Of a stretch of DNA of 64,000 bases, positions 60,786-64,000 are shown one piece after another (within the stretch, counting starts at the first letter, position 1; every line of letters starts with the position of its first letter). The translations under genes and the position numbers were made by a program. The DNA comes from Ailanthus altissimus (lineage: Eukaryota; Streptophyta; Magnoliopsida; Sapindales; Simaroubaceae). The DNA lies in NCBI GenBank assembly GCA_946807835.1, contig OX327703.1:4161501-4225500 (forward strand). Reading direction: 5' to 3'. The notes beneath the pieces are model-generated. The model was given only the letters and a program-made list of their open reading frames with translations, was not told the DNA's origin and searched no databases.

Positions 60786-62572
60786 ATGACAAGTTTTAAT
60801 ACTCCAAATGAACTTGAAGAAATTCTAATGCCATCACAAAATTCTAATAGTCAATCTTCTTATACAATTGAAAATATTGGAAGCATTAGAAACAGAGCTC
60901 AAACATCAAATGTTTAGAATTATTTTATGTTGGAGACTCGCATAGTTTGTGAAAAAATAAAATAAAAGGCTATTGTAAATTTTATACTAAAGCTTTAAAT
61001 GCCAAAACGGCTCATAGCACCAGACATTTGAATCGACACACCAAAGCATATTGTAGAAACATAGTCCCAAAAAAGGAAAAAAGACAACTGGACCTCTAAA
61101 ATTTCTTGAAAGTAACAGTTTATTCATCATAATTTCGAAAATACGCCCCCTCTGTTTACTTTTTCTGTTAGTTTAAATGGTAATAAGGGCAATATAGTTT
61201 TTTATTTATTAAAGACACGTGGCACAATTTGACTGGGGTGTTGACTGATGCTGATTAATGTTAACTTACATTGATCGACAGTGATCATCATTGATGGCAT
61301 TGACCAATGTTGACTGGCCATTGACCCGCATTGGATCGATTCACCGTAAACATCGTCGGATTCTAAATTTTATGATTTACACAATGTTGAGGTTATTACT
61401 TTTGATAATGCAAATGCAAATAATACTACTATAGATTTGTTTTCAAATACCTGCGCATGGTTCAAGTTTTTTTTATTTGAGATGTTTTTGTCATATTCTT
61501 AGTTTAATTATTCAAAATGATTTGAATATAATTAATTCTTAGATTGAAAAAAATTAGAGAAGTAATAAAATATATTGCTTCATTATCTTCTAGACAATAA
61601 GAATTTGAAGTTGTGTTGAATAATTATAAAATGGATAGTAGAGTGTTCAAATTTGACGTGAAACCTCATTAGAATGCTATATATATAATGGTAAAATCTT
61701 ATGTGACTTTTAGTAATTATATAACATATTATTATAATAATAAAAATAAAAGAATCTATACTAACTAATGATGATTGAGAAATTGCATTTTACCATATAA
61801 TTTTTTAAAAATATTTAATGGTGCAACGTTAACATGTTCATGTGTATATCAGCTTTCATCTTTTATTACTTTAACTCATATATATAATATTAGCTATACT
61901 TTTATTAAATATAGAGATAATCCTATGTTTTCTGATATTAGCATTGTAATGGAGATTAAATTTAAAAAAAATATTGGAGAAAATTCTTATGTTATTTATT
62001 TGTGCAGCCATAATGAATCTCAAAATTAACTGAACTGGTATAAAAGTTTTAAATGTTGGGAGTTCAAAAAATTTAAACTTTGAGCTTTCTTATGATTTTG
62101 ACCAAATTTACAAATTTATCATATAATTATTTTTTTTATAAAAATAAAATCAGATCAGCTATAACTATAAAAGAAACAAATGATCAAGCTATTTATGATC
62201 AGGCTACTTGAACTATTTTGTTAAAAGGTAAAAAAAAAGGTTGGTTCTAGTTCTGATATTTCTACTGCTTTTGAATTGAAAATTTTTATTAATATTAACT
62301 ATTTCAATGTTGAGTACATATTAACAAAGAAAATTTGATATTTTGTCATGGTAAAAATTAAACTAAAGGGTTTATTCTGTGTTATTTATCGTGATTCGAG
62401 ATCTACTAACACCTCTGGTGTTTACTGTAGCATCAATATCTGCTTTTAGTGTAGAGAGTAAGATATTAGATGAAAAGCAATCAAGATTAGCATTAGAAAC
62501 TTTCAATCAAGATTAGCATTAGAAACTTTCGAGGCTTTTGTATGTGTAAAAGATAAAAATGGTAAGGACTGA
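60786..62572 (+). pseudogene. Decayed hAT transposase, copy 2
   Basis: The start (MTSFNTPNELEEILMPSQNS) parallels copy 1 at 6959, and the same order of blocks follows: a BED trace at 60960-61050, the VITFDNANANNTTIDL segment at 61390 with a candidate catalytic Asp intact, CAWF, the dimerization start, and then the C-terminal end that copy 1 lacks (RDLLTPLVFTVASISAFSVE, SKILDEKQSRLALETFE) up to TGA at 62570-62572. A 26-base direct duplication at 62479-62530 shifts the frame. Sequence at about 61065-61370 has no counterpart in copy 1. Stops are numerous. Confidence 0.78.
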
Positions 62573-63101
62573 AAGTAAAATTAGTAAGAAGATATGATCA
62601 GAGATTTTTAAAATTTTGACATTTTATCATTAGAATATAAAAATAAAAATTTATATTTTATTAGAAAAAATGGTTGAATTTGAAAATGACAGATAGTTCA
62701 ACCGATTCTTTTGTTTCTTTGGTTCATTGGCCATTCGCCGGGATTTTTGAGTTTAATACCAATATTTTAGCAACAAATCCAATAAATTTAAGTGTAGTAC
62801 TGGGTGTATTGATTTTTTTTGGAAATAGAGTGTGCGAATTGTTTATTTCAAGAATAAGCTGGATCCAACTAGCTGATGCCAACCTAGTTGAGATGTATTG
62901 TAATTATAGTGATGTAAATTTGACCATTTATTTTTGTATTTATATTCAATAATTTTAGATTTGGAATAATATCAATAAAATTTTATTTTTAATAGATACA
63001 ATTTTTATTATAAATTCATGGCTATAACACAATTCTAATCCAATATAATCTTAATTATTGTTATAGTTAATACTTTTAATTATTATTATAATATTTATAA
63101 T

Positions 63102-63750
63102 TGTGAGAATATTAATTAAAAATTATCGGGATATAATTTGAAAAGCAAACTAAGCGCGTAGAGTACGTGAGGATCGAAGACGGATGAGAAATGAGGCGAA
63201 AGATACAAGGGCGGTGCCCAGGTGTGGGCGTCGCGGCACCCACAACAGAACTTGAGCACCGCGGTGCCCCAGCGCCATGGCGACGAGAGTTAAGTGCCGT
63301 GAAGCCCAACGCGGAAAGAGTTTCCCGAATTATTACGACTTGTTTCGTCTCCTAATGGTTCTAGGACTCCCTAATACAACTCCTATACATTTAAGGTAAA
63401 CATAGGACTTCCTAAAGTCTATATAAAAGCTCTCTATTGGCTTTGTAAATAGATCTTGGTTAATTTTAGTGAAAACTCAAGAAATCTTTGTGATTAAAAA
63501 TATACTTTGTGATTTTTAGTAAGAGAAAATTCCTAAATTGCAAGAGAGAGTATTTATTTGTGAGTCTTTCTTATAAAATGCATACTTTGTGATGTGAGTG
63601 ATCTTGATTCGCCATAGACGTAGATAAGTTGTCGAACCACATAAATTCTGTGTGTTCTTCTTCTACCTTTCTCTCATTATTTCTTTAATTACTTGTTATG
63701 CACTATATTACTTGGGTTATATTACTTGTTTATTTAATTCTAGTTCAACA
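63102..63750 (+). mobile_element. Solo LTR, 649 bp, target duplication ATAAT
   Basis: Starts TGTGAGAATATT and ends TAGTTCAACA, flanked by ATAAT at 63097-63101 and 63751-63755. It contains a TATAAAAGCTCTC box at about 63422 and a CTTTGTGATT-rich leader, ending in a T-rich tail after AACCACATAAATTCTGTG, a layout usual for copia LTRs. No internal region remains. It is inserted in hAT copy 2. The GC-rich minus frame at 63112-63309 is LTR sequence. Confidence 0.9.
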
Positions 63751-64000
63751 ATAATTGTAATTAAAATATTATAAAAATAATAATTACAAATATTTATAAT
63801 TGTTTTTAAAAATAATTAAAATATCTAAATAAAATTAAATACTTAAAAAAAAAAAGTATAATCTATAAGTCATGACCTATCATATTCTTATGCCGATACA
63901 ACCCGTTGAGTCACAAATAGCGACCCAATACAACATAGCTCTTTGGGTAGTGCCAAATCAACCCACGGGACTCTATAAGATACGGTCCGATTACAGCATT

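Larger units (their letters stand above)
60204..64000 (+). mobile_element. hAT element, copy 2, continuing past the right edge
   Basis: CCTAGGGGTGGCAGATC at about 60201-60217 looks like a hAT terminal inverted repeat (often (C/T)AGGGGTGGCA). It is followed by subterminal GC-richer motifs (GTGCTGGCAGAACC, CCATGCCGGCACAGC), then a decayed transposase. Related subterminal-like words (TATGCCGATACAACCC, AGTGCCAAATCAACCC) occur after 63860, so the right end is probably just outside. It is broken by a solo LTR at 63102-63750. Confidence 0.6.

Noticed and set aside
63112..63309. A GC-rich 65-codon minus frame
   Set aside because: Lies in U3 of the solo LTR at 63102-63750.

Overview
This window looks like nuclear DNA of a eudicot plant. 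It is AT-rich, has spliced plant genes (a class III peroxidase with the canonical intron phases, a chloroplast lipid-transporter permease, a plant-type TBC/Rab-GAP), and is dense with Ty1/copia, Ty3/gypsy and hAT elements. The sequence does not let me name the species. All boundaries, splice sites and frames were read by eye; no search or alignment program was run.

Left part (1-27.4 kb) is transposon territory with no host gene that I can support. It holds two decayed minus-strand copia remnants (1-2539 and about 3430-5170), a decayed hAT transposase (6959-8752) cut by a copia LTR fragment (8753-9350), and a decayed minus-strand Ty3/gypsy element with a Tat-like leader (about 9351-25100). The gypsy element was later split by three insertions, each dated by its own 5-bp target duplication: solo LTR A (9404-12101, AGGTT), a nearly complete copia element (12723-19698, CCTAG) and solo LTR B (21388-24229, AAAAC). 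Solo LTRs A and B are the same family in opposite orientation. A further copia-type solo LTR lies just outside (25179-27443, AACAT).

Middle part (27.4-53 kb) holds the genes. In order: a hAT-derived BED zinc-finger gene that seems to have lost its catalytic residues (coding 32831-34951, +); TGD1, the MlaE-type permease of the chloroplast TGD lipid importer (36443-37448, +, first exon unresolved); a ten-coding-exon TBC Rab-GAP gene (41822-47930, +) with one apparent GC-AG intron; and a four-exon class III peroxidase (52082-49837, -) whose distal catalytic histidine is replaced by threonine. The genes are unrelated housekeeping, defence or domesticated functions, with no sign of a cluster acting together. 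A duplicated block with a 68-bp tandem repeat (29.5-32.2 kb) lies immediately upstream of the hAT-derived gene.

Right part (53-64 kb) is again transposon remnants: a minus-strand copia element with both LTRs but no recognisable pol (54279-58822), a copia RT/RNase H scrap (59580-59900), and a second hAT relative of the one at 7 kb (60204 to the window end) interrupted by a 649-bp solo LTR with a perfect ATAAT duplication (63102-63750).
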